From Sipunculus nudus (Eukaryota > Annelida > Sipuncula > Golfingiida > Sipunculidae), in NCBI GenBank assembly GCA_026874595.1, contig CM049306.1, positions 89,074,642 to 89,138,641 on the forward strand: a DNA stretch of 64,000 bases, in the 5' to 3' direction. Made by a program: the position numbers and the translations under genes. Numbering within the stretch: the first letter of the stretch is position 1; each line of letters opens with the position of its first letter. A model generated the notes under the pieces. It had not been told where the DNA came from, made no database searches, and worked only from the letters and a program-made list of their open reading frames with translations. Shown piece after piece: positions 26,801-36,969 of the stretch.

Positions 26801-27215
26801 ATATCTTCCGTAAAATACTGAATTGATATCAATGAAGCTCAGGTGAGCCACAGTAAAAGAGGAAGTTCCATAATATCAGTAGTATCCCTCATAGCAAATA
26901 ATATGTATATATATTGTATAATATGAACATATTGATTAATATATATTGTTTCGAGTATGATTTTGGAATATCACCCATCTTACAGTATGCTTTTTATGTG
27001 ATTAGGTCCTTTTAAGCCTTTTTATGCAGCATAATTTTACATTGTAATTATTCTTTTTTTTCTGTTATAAGGTTTGGAGTCTCAATACAGGGCAAAGGTT
27101 AGCCACCTTAAGAAACCACACAGATGGCGTCACATGTCTTCAGTTCAATGACAACATCATCGTGTCTGGTTCCTATGACAAGACGGTCAAGCTCTGGGAC
27201 TTCAGTAGCTGCTGA
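10861..27215 (+). CDS. F-box/WD40-repeat protein (SCF ubiquitin-ligase substrate receptor), 13 coding exons, 752 aa
   Basis: Exons 10861-11811, 13406-13471, 14482-14626, 16066-16226, 16971-17061, 17781-17845, 18701-18826, 19646-19735, 20749-20837, 21780-21858, 22950-23143, 24507-24564 and 27072-27215 all have GT/AG borders and join in one frame. Domains: a disordered, basic N-terminus (1-317) with a probable nuclear signal near 17-28 ([12 protein letters not shown]); two short helices before the F-box (318-354), like the dimerisation segment of FBXW proteins; an F-box (about 371-415, [15 protein letters not shown] then W-x-x-L and LWREL); and seven WD40 blades (about 463-752). F-box/WD40 proteins of this FBXW7/MET30 class bind SKP1 through the F-box and phosphodegrons through the propeller. 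Human FBXW7 has eight blades, and this protein has seven. I cannot assign strict orthology, so no symbol is given. Confidence 0.93.
12330..12840 (+). repeat. dispersed repeat family R2, copy 1 (intron)
   Basis: About 510 bp, matching 21878-22403 almost end to end: it opens with tccatctgttaacttttag and closes with ggtgctcttgtt. Inside, the phrase catatttaatgaggtcagaggtcacc recurs as a subrepeat. A diverged fragment lies at 17345-17530. The CTTGTT end resembles that of the large element at 38125-41169. Confidence 0.8.
13406..13471 (+). CDS. FBXW gene, coding exon 2
   Basis: 22 codons ([20 protein letters not shown] and two more L). An amphipathic helix, probably part of the dimerisation segment before the F-box. 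Acceptor ctttcag, donor CTG|GTCAGT. Confidence 0.88.
14482..14626 (+). CDS. FBXW gene, coding exon 3 (first half of F-box)
   Basis: Acceptor caacag, donor CAG|GTTGGT, leaving phase 1. It ends in [16 protein letters not shown], the start of the F-box. The split codon makes V with the next exon. Confidence 0.9.
16066..16226 (+). CDS. FBXW gene, coding exon 4 (second half of F-box)
   Basis: Acceptor tgcttgtag, donor AGG|GTAAGT. It encodes [20 protein letters not shown] then LWREL, the SKP1-binding half of the F-box, and a linker helix toward the propeller. Confidence 0.92.
16656..16740 (+). pseudogene. possible WD40-blade-like relic in intron 4
   Basis: One frame reads [16 protein letters not shown], like the D-x-x-V-x-I-W end of a WD40 blade, then meets TAA. 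No good donor follows. It may be a decayed duplicated exon or chance. Confidence 0.2.
16971..17061 (+). CDS. FBXW gene, coding exon 5 (linker, start of WD blade 1)
   Basis: Acceptor ttaatttcag, donor CAAG|GTTGGT, phase 1. It encodes [20 protein letters not shown] and [10 protein letters not shown], the entry to the propeller. Confidence 0.92.
17345..17530 (+). repeat. diverged fragment of repeat family R2 (intron)
   Basis: It shares gatggattttcatgaaactc and the tgaggccaggggtcaagg block with the R2 copies at 12330 and 21878. Confidence 0.5.
17781..17845 (+). CDS. FBXW gene, coding exon 6 (WD blade 1)
   Basis: Acceptor actttgcag, donor AAA|GTAAGT. It encodes [20 protein letters not shown] then IK. 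The intron falls just before the VW of the blade. Confidence 0.93.
18701..18826 (+). CDS. FBXW gene, coding exon 7 (end of blade 1, blade 2)
   Basis: Acceptor aaatttag, donor AAG|GTAGGT. It starts [10 protein letters not shown] and ends SGSTDRTIK, again breaking at K|VW. Confidence 0.93.
19045..19370. repeat. foldback repeat (intron)
   Basis: Inverted arms: ctggcacagagctaagaatt ... accaatgagagca, and tgctctcattggt ... attctttgctctgtgcc. Related words occur at 14895-14990, 28075-28215 and 55386-55605, suggesting a MITE family. Confidence 0.5.
19646..19735 (+). CDS. FBXW gene, coding exon 8 (end of blade 2, start of blade 3)
   Basis: Acceptor ctgctgtag, donor CAG|GTACAT. It encodes [20 protein letters not shown] then [10 protein letters not shown]. 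Confidence 0.93.
19894..19938 (+). repeat. 22-bp tandem duplication
   Basis: GCTATATATTTGGTGCCTGT plus CC occurs twice head to tail within intron 8. Confidence 0.85.
20749..20837 (+). CDS. FBXW gene, coding exon 9 (blade 3)
   Basis: Acceptor tgaatcag, donor AAG|GTAGGT, phase 2. It encodes [20 protein letters not shown] and KSGQCKKTL. Confidence 0.93.
20935..21115 (-). repeat. dispersed repeat of the copy-1 family, minus orientation
   Basis: Its reverse complement contains ggagggtatgcgttcattcc, aatcatgaacggaat and tcagggcattgtaggaatgg, matching 49773-50060. Confidence 0.7.
21780..21858 (+). CDS. FBXW gene, coding exon 10 (blade 4)
   Basis: Acceptor ttcctgtag, donor AAG|GTAACG. It encodes [20 protein letters not shown] then ADKTIK. 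The break is again K|VW. Confidence 0.93.
21878..22403 (+). repeat. dispersed repeat family R2, copy 2 (intron)
   Basis: About 525 bp, collinear with 12330-12840, with the same ggtgctcttgtt end. It sits in intron 10. Confidence 0.8.
22440..22945 (+). repeat. degenerate tandem repeat with decoy splice-acceptor-like units
   Basis: About eight diverged units of 55-65 bp carry ttttcttttag-gt-ttgatgtttgtaatctcatgg. Several contain a pyrimidine tract plus AG. The array runs straight into the real acceptor of exon 11, and one unit (cttcattttccatccagg) resembles that border. Confidence 0.6.
22950..23143 (+). CDS. FBXW gene, coding exon 11 (end of blade 4, blade 5, start of blade 6)
   Basis: Acceptor tttcacttcag, donor GAG|GTGGGT, phase 2. 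It encodes VWMFAGQC, then [20 protein letters not shown] and LKFWDLHKG. Blade 4 has WM instead of WD. Confidence 0.92.
23880..24136. mobile_element. hAT-type MITE filled with GTACTT repeats (intron)
   Basis: A 257-bp element has inverted ends CAGGCTTGGGTCAAGTACA / TGTACTTGACCCAAGCCTG and a perfect 8-bp duplication CAGTGCTG (23872-23879 and 24137-24144). An 8-bp duplication with a CAGG start is the hAT signature. The interior is mostly repeated acttgtactt/aagtac words and has no coding capacity. Confidence 0.85.
24507..24564 (+). CDS. FBXW gene, coding exon 12 (blade 6)
   Basis: Acceptor cattgcag, donor AAG|GTATAA. It encodes [19 protein letters not shown]. The break is again K|VW. Confidence 0.92.
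24715..26604. mobile_element. 1.9-kb non-autonomous DNA transposon, TA target site (intron)
   Basis: The left end, CCGTATTTGTTCGTGTACAG, and the right end, whose reverse complement reads CCGTATTTATGCGTGTATAA, form imperfect inverted repeats flanked by TA (24713-24714 and 26605-26606). A subterminal gtcgtcttataca word is also repeated. A TA duplication suggests the Tc1/mariner superfamily. No transposase frame is seen in the 1,890 bp. Confidence 0.6.
27072..27215 (+). CDS. FBXW gene, coding exon 13 (blade 7 and stop)
   Basis: Acceptor ctgttataag. It encodes [20 protein letters not shown], then [16 protein letters not shown] and TGA at 27213-27215. The protein ends right after the last blade, as usual for the family. 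Confidence 0.93.
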   Translation, partial: VWSLNTGQRLATLRNHTDGVTCLQFNDNIIVSGSYDKTVKLWDFSSC

Positions 27216-30200
27216 TCACATTTTCCCACTTTGTGCACTCCATTATCTTTAAAAATTATCCACGTTAGTACTTGTTAACATACTCCACATGAGGTATTAT
27301 TGTATTTAATCTTGCTGAGTGTCCTGTCTGTGGTGTTTTTTCCCTATGTCATAGCAGCTGCTGCCACCTGGCGGTTGAAGTGTGTACTGTGATCCAGTGT
27401 GACACAGAATTTGTGACCTTGTCTTATTTATTCTAGACCAAGGATTTGTGAATTAATAATTTCAATTAGATGTTTGTCATTGTCATGTAAAAGTGTGATT
27501 TGTCTGTTGCATGTTTGATATTTTCCTTAAAAAAAAAAACAGATCTGTTTCAAACATAGCACAAATGATTATTGAGACAGAATCAAAATAAGAAATTCAG
27601 ATACAAAAATAGATTGATCTGATAAAATTACTAATTAAGTTACCATTTAAGCTGATATCATCTGACATCTGTGCACAGCAGAGAACACAAGGGTTAGAGT
27701 TGTTATAATCATCAAAATAAATTTGAATACAACACTGAGTGTTCATTTCTAATGCCAAAATATTTGTTTTATGTGGCCAGAGTGTACAAGCTAATCCTTA
27801 AAACATCATCTGTAAGGGTACAGTCCCATTGTATTCATTCTAATCCATTCTGGCATTATTATCTCATTATTAAGACAATGCCAACATTTATGACAGTGGG
27901 ACTTTCACACAATAAGGCAATGAGTGTGGCTTTAACAAAATTATAATGATGGTTGATGTTTGTATAAGAGTAGACTGTCATCAGCACTTTGTAATGGGTA
28001 GATTTTCCAAATCTGGTTTAAACACCACACATTGACAAGGGATCCTTTGAGGCAGCTTTATTATTAACAGATGTTCTGTCATTGAAAACCAATGAGAATG
28101 ACCAGATGTAATGCCACATTCTCATTGGCTGGATTGTTCTTGGCCTAGAGCCAGTGCTCTGGCTTCCATATATGGTAAGGCAAAGGCTTCTTTTGCAGGC
28201 AGTGGTTTAATGGAATGAGTTGGAATAAATCGTAAGTGACCACTGCAAAAAGGACTATAATAATAGAGAATAGTACAGGATAATGAGAGTTCTTACTTCA
28301 GCAATCAAAAAGTGGTTAAATTTGTAACAAACAGGAACTATTTTGGATTATAAAGTAAGGATTGAAGTGTGCATAAAGAGACAATGCCATCTTAGTGACT
28401 CTGTTAATATCATTTTTGTCATGCAAATATCATTGCAGTTCATTCATTAGATGTGAACTATTTTTATACCAGTATTGTGTATCTTGGCCCTAAATGTTAA
28501 TTTATGCGAGAGAGGACAGTTTATTGCATGGGCATTATGCAAATTTGTAAGAATGACATAAACAATTTATAATTTATTCTGCATATCATTTTTGTAGTTT
28601 TTTTTTAATCTGAAATGTCTACCTTAATGTACTTGTTACACTAGATAAATTGGTGATATCCTCTGAATAAGTTTTATTCAGCTTAGGAAATGTGAGCAAA
28701 TTGTGTCAGTTTATGATCATTAATCTCCTGTATTCATATTCTCTCAATTTTTCAGATTTTTTATTATATGCTTACCCATATTGTGAATCAGTGTATAGTT
28801 TACACAACACAAGATCTCCAGATTACTTTTAATTAAATTATTGTCATCATTAATATAATGAATTTTGACCTTCAAAATATAAACAGAATTATAAAAGTAA
28901 AGTGAAAGGTATAATGGCTGTTCGAGTTGTCAGATTTTGCCAAAACTGCCTGATTGTATTGATGGTATGTTTCACATGCCTTCCACAGCCAAAATCTGGC
29001 ATACTAGGTTGTGTTGAATTCACTCAAATCAAACACCCCATTACATCTAAATAATGAGCTGAATATTTCTGCAAATTTTATTTAAATATTATGAGGTAAG
29101 ACCCACTTTTGTTGAACACTGGTTATTATGTCAAGGGTTACTGTTGGTCCTGTGACTTAGACATGACAGGGCTTTACTATTTTACATTTTGCATATTTTC
29201 ACATTATTAGAAAATCTTTTTCACTACTATTTCGATGTGTTTATGCATTATGATATCAATGTAACCAAGAAATACAGATTTAAATAGAAAACCAAACAGA
29301 TTATAGTTTCATAATGTATAATATATCAGAATTCTTACAATTCTTTGCAGATCTTTTCATATGACTTTTCTGCAGAGAGCCACAGAGATGGATATGGCAA
29401 AAGAGTAAGACATGGCAAACACTTAAGTTTTTCATCACCAAATGACCATTTCTACATGCATACAAAATACACATCTGCCAGCTATATAAAATGCACTGCC
29501 CAGATGTGGTACATCCACCTATCACACATGGAAGGTTACAGAACACCTCTCATGAGTGTAAGATGCCTGGTGGCCTATATTATTGTGGTATTGATTCCAC
29601 TTCATGAATATTCATGTGAGGTGTGGTTTGTAGAGGGTTTAATTACCCCTTACTAGGAGTTGATATGCTTTTGATGTTTACCCAAATTTTTATATGCCCC
29701 CTCCCCCCCCCCCCTGATTTCTGAAGTTTTCTCCCAGGGCATTTCACTAGTTGTGAACCATACACCTCTCCCCAAAACTGTGGATCGTCCACCCAGTTTT
29801 TTTTCAGAGCACCCAAATGCTTTAGTTGCCAGGCAAATCCCTAATGTTTTTGCAATATTTGTATCCATATCCATGTTAACATTGCTTAACTCAGAAAGTA
29901 TAATACATAGATTATGGGTGTGTGCTGTAAAAGGCTAACAATTCATGCATAAATTAGTGAAATCTTTGTGTGTCAAATGTGGAAAATGTCATTTACATGT
30001 TACAACCATCATTCAGTTATATTTAATATATTTTTTCCAACCCTTTTAGGGTAGTGTTATATAATTTTATATTTGTAAATATGTATATTTTTTAAAGCCT
30101 TTGGGTTTGATAACCATATTGCTACCATACTTTCACATTTCCCATATGTTAGAGATTTTTCTACATGATATAAGTACTGTAAGTAATGTTTTGTCAGATT

Positions 30201-30485
30201 TGTTCAAATGTTCAGTAGAGTCATTTGTTTGGTTAGGTGGGAACTGTTACTAAGAAGTTGGGTTTTTTTTCGTCATTGGAGTTTAGCACTCCCATTAACT
30301 ATGTTATGATGATTGTAGCAGATATGCATTACATTCAACCATTCTTATTTGCTACCTATTGTAGACCATGTTTAGAATGGTTAATGACAATCACACACAT
30401 TGATTGAGCAGTTCACTGTTATTATAACACCTTCATGTAACCACATCAGTTCAACCAACGAATAAAGACTTTTAGCTGGACCTTG
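27216..30485 (+). other. probable 3' UTR of the F-box/WD40 gene
   Basis: About 3.2 kb of AT-rich sequence follows the stop with no convincing exon. Poly(A) signals AATAAA occur at 27716-27721 and, better placed before a change to repeats, at 30461-30466. A foldback-family fragment lies near 28075-28215. Which signal is used cannot be told from sequence. Confidence 0.45.
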
Positions 30486-30542
30486 AATTCTTATTTAGTA
30501 TTTGTTAGGTATGAATAATTTGTGTAGTAATGGGTGATATAT

Positions 30543-30653
30543 TATGAGTGCCTCCACGAGGAAGATATGCGTCCAACCCTGTTCATGTGTGGGTGTTTGT
30601 GTTTGGTTGTTTACAACATAGATCATGCAATCATGAACTGTAACTCATTAATT
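30543..30653 (+). repeat. dispersed repeat of the copy-1 family, left half
   Basis: It matches the start of the copy at 49773 (cctcc-cgagga-g-tatgcgt). It is interrupted at 30654 by a Helitron-like element and resumes at about 32975. Confidence 0.65.
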
Positions 30654-32970
30654 GTATCCCCAGACAAAGTCGGGGGATACTATGGTTTCATACCGGTCCC
30701 GCCGCCGCCTCCGCCGCATATAAATCTTGTTGGCGCGATAACCAAAAAAATATTTCACGGAACTTTACCAAACTTGGTATATGTATAGATATGAGTAAGA
30801 GGACGACGCGTATTTAAAATGAGGTCATGACCTTTACTAGGAGAGTGTCCTTGACCTTGAATAGGTCCAATATTGGGGAAAATCACACAAATTCTTTAAT
30901 ATCTCAAGAAATCTTGCATGGATTTATCCCAAAATCAAGTTGATGGAAGATCATGGATAGGGTTGTCATGTTCCAGAAACTGGTGGCGCCATCTATTATT
31001 CTTTACTTGTTTTCATGCCGTTTAATACCCCCAAAATTGCCACCTTACAGTACTGTGAGCATTATAAGTCAAAAACTAATGGACAGATTTCTTTTATATT
31101 ATGCATATACATAGGTATTGGTTATGGGATGATGTTTATTTAAATTGGGGTCATGACCTTTCCTATGATAGTGGCCTTGACCTTGAATATTGCCATATAT
31201 GGTGAAAATCACACTCCTCTTATGATATCTCCAGTGTTGATAGCCATATGGATTTCAAACATGACTTATGTATGGCCCACCACTAAAGTAAGAACCCTAT
31301 AGGTTCTAGGGTCATGAGGTCAAAGGTCAAGGTCACTGGACTGGCATTTTAAAAGATACTGTGGATGCATTTTAAGCCAAACTTTAATCCCAGGTCTTCC
31401 ATCTTGAATATATAGCTCATTGCCAATAGTGGATGATCCATATAAATTTTGGGGTCACAAGGTCAAAGGTCAAGGCCACAGGAGCTATCTGTCCAAAAAT
31501 TAGTTTCTGGATGATAATTCCTGCTTTTGTTGATGTATTGATTTCAAATATGACTTATATATGTCCCATTGAAAAAGCAAAACTCCAATTGATTTTGGGG
31601 TCATGAGGTCAAAGGTCAAGGTCACAGGACACATCTTTAAAAAGATTGTGGATGCATTTTCAGCCAAACATTTCATCTCAGACCTTTCATCTTGCACATA
31701 TAAGTCATCTACCAATAGAGGAAAACCCCTATCAGTTTTGAGGTCACAAGGTCAAAGGTGAAGGTCACAGGAGTCATCTGTCCAAAAATTAGTTTCTGGA
31801 TGATAAATCCTGCTTTATTGATGTATGGATTTCAAACTTGACTTGTATATGTCCCATTGGAAAAGCAAGACCCAAATTGATTTTGGGGTCATGAGGTCAA
31901 AGGTCAAGGTCACAGGAAACCTCTTTAAAAAGGTTGTGGATGCAATTTCAGCCAAATAATTCATCTCAGATCTTTCAACTCGCACATATAGTTCACCTGC
32001 TAAGAGTGGAAGACCCCTATCAATTTTGAGGTCAAAGGTAAAAGGTGAAGGTCACAGGAGCCATCTGTCCAAAAATTAGTTTCTGGATGATAATTCCTTC
32101 TTTTATTGATGTATGGATTTCAAACTTGACTTGTATTTGACCCATTGGAAAAGGAAGACCCGAATTGATTTTGCGGTCATGAGGTCAAAGGTCAAGGTCA
32201 CAGGACACATCTTTATAAAGATTGTGGATGCATTTTCTGCCAAACAATTCATCTCAGATCTTTCATCTTGCACATATAGTTCACCTGCCAAGAGTGAAAA
32301 ACCCCTATCAATTTTGAGGTCACAAGGTCAAAGGTGAAGGTCACAGGAGCCATCCGTCCAAAAATTAGTTTCTGGATGATAATTCCTGCTTTTATTGATG
32401 TATGGTTTTCAAACTTGACTTGTATATGTCCCATTGGAAAAGCATGACCCAAATTGATTTTGGGGTCATGAGGTCAAAGGTCAAGATCACAGGACACATC
32501 TTTAAAAAGATGTGGATGCATTTTCAGCCAAACATATCATCTCAGATCTTCCATCTTGCACATATAGTTCTCCTGCCAAGAGAGGAAGAAAACTATCAAT
32601 TTAAGGTCACAAGGTCAAACGTGAAGGTCACAGGAGCCACCTGTAAAAAAAAATAGTTTCTGGATGATCATTCCTGCTCTATTGATGTATAGATTTCAAA
32701 CTTGACTTGCATATGTCCCATTGGAAAAGCAAGACCCAAATTGATTTTGGGGTCATGAGGTCAAAGGTCAAGGTCACAGGACACATCTTTAAAAAGATCA
32801 AGGTCACAGGACCAACATCTTCAACAAGATTGTGGATTATTAGATGGAAGAAACAATAAATATGCCAAGTGTCAGTATATGCTGCTTAAAATGGGGGTCG
32901 TTCTTAAAGGGGGGGAGGGCCTACTATGTCTGGGGATACTCTGGCACCTGCGGTGCCAAGAAATGTCTAG
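30654..32970 (+). mobile_element. Helitron/Helentron-like non-autonomous element 1 with GGTCA satellite
   Basis: The 5' end is a hairpin, GTATCCCC-agacaaagtc-GGGGGATAC. The 3' end repeats GGGGATAC, then has a hairpin GGCACC-tgc-GGTGCC (32943-32957), and stops at CTAG (32967-32970) next to T. A 3' hairpin a few bases before CTRR is a Helitron hallmark. Hairpin-ended, satellite-bearing relatives are known as HINEs. Most of the interior is a tandem array of about 290-bp units (each two halves of about 145 bp) with ggggtcatgaggtcaaaggt-caaggtcaca. There is no Rep/helicase frame, so it would need a partner element to move. Confidence 0.65.
31300..32835 (+). repeat. satellite array with direct repeats of AGGTCA
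   Basis: Eleven GGTCA-rich blocks lie at about 31317, 31461, 31607, 31749, 31893, 32026, 32180, 32323, 32468, 32607 and 32757. Seven contain an exact AGGTCAAAGGTCA, the known DR1 site shape for nuclear receptors. Mean spacing is about 144 bp. Confidence 0.85.
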
Positions 32971-32974
32971 TTGT

Positions 32975-33180
32975 TCAAGACATTTCGGGAATGGGCCAAA
33001 GAAGAATGGATTAGATGTTGGTGTGGATCTGGCACATGACCAAGATTTAGGAACGTAATCAAGAAATATTCACAAATGTAGTCACTATTGCACAAATGAA
33101 CCTGGAAATATGGACCAAATAAGTAAATGAAAACACATGGCAGAGGCTTGCATTCCTTAGAATGCAGATTTATGGTTCAC
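32975..33180 (+). repeat. dispersed repeat of the copy-1 family, right half
   Basis: It continues the copy broken at 30653: gacatttcgggaatgggcca, attcacaaatg, atgaacctgg and aataagtaaatg match the copies at 1815 and 49880. Confidence 0.7.
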
Positions 33181-33638
33181 TCTGGGGTAGACTTGAATAA
33201 TGTTCCTCAAACTTCATATATGAAGTGGGAACAGATGACATTTGATATACATTTTAATATTGGCCCAAGAAGTATTTTCCGTATACTGGTATGATCCTTG
33301 CACATAGGTTTAACAATAAACATGCATCAAGGGACACTACTGGATAAGCATTATTCATGAATGTATACCTTTGTCACGGTCGCGAGGAATTGTCCTAATA
33401 TCACACTAACCTTCAGAAAAAATGATAAGTTGTGGACTGGGATTGAAAAACCTACTGTGGGAATTTAAGTGAAAGAGGTTGTTTGAATGAATGCTTTGTT
33501 TTTACCATCAGCCAACCAGCACCGAGATTTTATTTATTCATTCCGCTCATCGGGAAATATCCCGACTCCAAATAGTAGTTTTCCAAATGTGTTTTACATG
33601 CACGAGATATTTTCAACAAAGTATTTTATTGATTCATT

Positions 33639-35098
33639 GTATCCGCCATAACAAAGTTCTGCGGATACTATGTTTTTGACCGGGTTCTGCCACCACCGCC
33701 GCCGCCACGTTCATTTCAGGGAAACTCCTCTGAGACTACTGGAGGGATTTTTTCTAAACTTACACCAATTATCGGGTCACATGTGAACTGGTGCCTAACC
33801 AATTGGCCTTGACCTCTGACCTTTCCTCTCTGCCCAGTCCCTGTGTGTGCGTCTGATTCCACACATAAACCCACATATCTCGGGAACCATTTGACTGATC
33901 AGGAAAAAAATTTTGTACAAATGTAGCCCTTGGATAGCTTTATAACAGACACAAAAAATGGTGGCGCCATCTGCAACCATGTTTGCACAGTGTCCATCTG
34001 TTCATCTGCATTGGGTTAAATCACTCGTATCTCTGCAGTGGTTTGACTAATTTACCTGAAATTCGGCATGCGTATACCTCCTAGATAGCTTTCTTGATTT
34101 TAAGACAGGTGGCGCCACCTACATTCATGTTCATGCTTCAGACATCCAAGCTCATATCTCGGGAACCGTTTGACCAATCAGGAAAAAAATTTTACACAAA
34201 TTTAGCCCTCGGATAGCTTTATAATGTACACAAAAATGGTGGCGCCACCTGCAGACATTTTTGCACAGCGTCCATCTGTTTGTCTGCCTTGGGTTAAAAA
34301 TCATTCATATCTCTGCAGTGGTTTGACCAAATTACCTGAAATTCGGCATGCTTATACATCCCGCATAGCTTTCTTGATTTTATGACAGGTGGCGCCACCT
34401 ACATTCACGTTCACGCTGTAGACATCCATGCTTATATCTTTGGACTGGTTTGACCAATCAGGAAAATAATTTTACGCAAATGTAGCCCTTGGATAGCTTT
34501 AAAACGTACACAAAAATTGTGGCACCACCTGCAGCTATTTTTGCACAGCGTCTATCTGTTTGTCTGCCTTGGGTTAAAATCACTCATATCTCTGCAGTGG
34601 TTTGACCAAATTACCTGGAATTCGGCATGCATATACATCCTGGATGGCTTTCTTGATTTTATGACAGGTGGCGCCAGCTTCATTCACGTTCACGCTGCAG
34701 ACATTAATGCTTATATCTCTGGACTAGTTTGACCAATCAGGAAAAAATTTTTACACCAATGTAGCCCTTGGATGGCTTTATAACATGCACAAAAATGGTG
34801 GCGCCACCTGCAGCCATTTTTGCACAGCGTCCATCTGTTTGTCTGCTGAGGGATAAAATCACATATCTCTGTTTGACTTTTCCACCTGAAATTTTGCATG
34901 TGTATACATCTTGGATAGTTTCTCATTCAAATAACAGGTGGCGGCACCTACAATCATGTTTACGTGGCAGACGTCCATTCCAATATGTAACACATGTAAC
35001 TCTATTTCCCTTTGCCACTCAATCCATGCCTCACTTCATCCGTCCTACTCTGATTTTGGCGGATACACGTAGTCGCTTGTCGACTACCCGTATTCTAT
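33639..35098 (+). mobile_element. Helitron/Helentron-like element 2 with GGTGGCGCCACC satellite
   Basis: It opens with the hairpin GTATCCGC...GCGGATAC. It closes with ggcggatac, a hairpin GTAGTCG-cttgt-CGACTAC (35069-35087) and CTAT, probably a decayed CTAG, followed by T. The interior has about four units of about 290 bp with alternating tggtggcgccacctgcag and acaggtggcgccacctac. No protein frame is seen. Confidence 0.6.
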
Positions 35099-35512
35099 TT
35101 TTTTAATGATCAAAAGAGCCCACGATTTTAGTCGTAAATATAAGTATAAAATATTTTAGTATAACTTGTATCTATTCTGTATTTGTTTATTGCTTTCACC
35201 CAATGCCATTAAGTTTAAAACCAGACCGGATTCAACTTGAAAAATATATCTTCACATCATACAGTTTCATATAAATACAAAGCTCTTACACTTTAAGTAT
35301 TAATTTTAGAAAAAGTGGACAAATGCAGAATTTACAGAGCAGGACTAACATTTGAATCCTGCAATTTCATGGTTGTTTTCCACTAAAATATTTGTTGAAA
35401 CATTGAGTTTATTTTATTATTTATTTAATTAAAGTATATTTGAATGCCAAATTCACTGTTGAAATACAAAAGCTTAAAGGCACTGTACACAATAAGATAC
35501 ATTAGGATAACT

Positions 35513-36926
35513 GTATCCGCCAAAAAAAGTTTTGCAGATACCATGATTTTGACCGGGCTCTATCGCAGCTGCTCTAGTCTCTGGAGAACTCCTCTGAGAC
35601 CCTTGGACCGATATTTCCGAAACCCTGCATTGTTATTTATTCATCTGTGTAGTTGTGCCTAACAAAGACAGGTGGTGCCTCCTGCAGTCTTTATTGTGCA
35701 GTATGAATATGGGTTTCTTTTTTAAAAATAGCCTACATCTCAGGAATAGTTCAATGTATTGAGTTGAATTTTGCATGTCCATAGATCTTGGATCTCTCCA
35801 TCTCGTAGCTGTTGAAACTGGTGGCGCCATCTGTAAATAATTTTCCCCTTGGTGTCCATCTATGCGTTTGCCATCTGTTCATCTTAGAGATTTGTTCAAT
35901 GTATTTAGCTGAAATTGTGCGTGTCCATAGATCTTGAACCTCCATCTCGTATTGAAGAGTGATAGCGCCTCCTGCAATTGTCTTCGTGTGGCGTCCATCC
36001 GTACGTTTGCCTTAGGTGAAAATTGCTTCATATCTCAGGAGAGGTTCAATGTATAGCCTGAAATTTGGCATGAACATCCAACTTGGAGAGTTTTCTCATC
36101 AACCAGACAGGTGGTGCCACCTGCCTACGCTCTTTATACATCGCTTTACCTATAGGCCTACTACCTATATCGTAAGCGCTGTTTGTTATGACCTCGTATC
36201 CTGAATTGCTACACCAAGGGGGAGCACTGTATTTTTGTCCTATCAGATGATACCTTGTGCTGGAGACAAAACGGTTTACCAGCCAAGCGAGGAATACACG
36301 GAGCCAGTGTACGGTCAAAGCAGGCAGCGGGAAAATCAGGTGCTTCTTTAGAAGTTGCTTCTTTTGCCTCGGGAGTGTACCACCTACCGTACCGTTTGCA
36401 TCGTATAATCAATGCCCTTTTCTCAGGAGTGTTTTGCCGTATTGGTCTGAAAAAAGTGCATGTCCATAGATCTTGGACACCTCCATCTTGTATTCAAGAC
36501 TTGTGGTGCAATCTGCAGTTGTTTTTAGGTGGCGTCCATCATTCTATTTGATTTGGGTAAAAATCGATCATATATGAGGAGTTGATGGTTGTATCAGCCT
36601 GAAATTTTGGCATGTTTATAAGTCTTGGATAGCTTTGTTGTAGAACAGACAGGGGGCGCCACCTGCTGTTGTGTTTTAATATAATACATTGATGCACTTT
36701 TTCTCAGTAGTGGATTGGTGTCTCGGCCTGAAATCTTGCATCGTGTATCCATCCGTAGATCTGTTTTTGGTGAAAAGTGCACTTATATAAGGAGTTTAAT
36801 TGGCATAACTGGTGCCATGCATACATTGGTGTCATGTCAGGCCAGGAGTATTCCATGCCTTACTTTACCCATGCCTCTGTGATATGGCGGATAAACGTAG
36901 TCGCTTGTCGACTGCCTGTATTCTAG
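35513..36926 (+). mobile_element. Helitron/Helentron-like element 3
   Basis: It has the same ends as element 2: the opening hairpin has one mismatch, and the closing hairpin GTAGTCG-cttgt-CGACTGC is followed by CTAG (36923-36926). The interior is a more diverged satellite plus an inserted repeat at 36125-36400 that is shared with 46830-47040. Confidence 0.6.
36125..36400 (+). repeat. dispersed repeat R3, copy 1
   Basis: The words ctacctatatcgtaag, tgttatgacc, tgcaggcagcgg and cttctttagaagttgc are collinear with 46830-47040. The family is not recognised. Confidence 0.65.
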
Positions 36927-36969
36927 TTTAAAAGGGAATTGAGAATCAAATAATACAATTTATAGTGAA

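Noticed and set aside
31500-32656. Several similar 60-84 codon frames on both strands that look like a repeated protein family
   Set aside because: They are translations of the GGTCA satellite monomer, with conserved period but stops in every frame.
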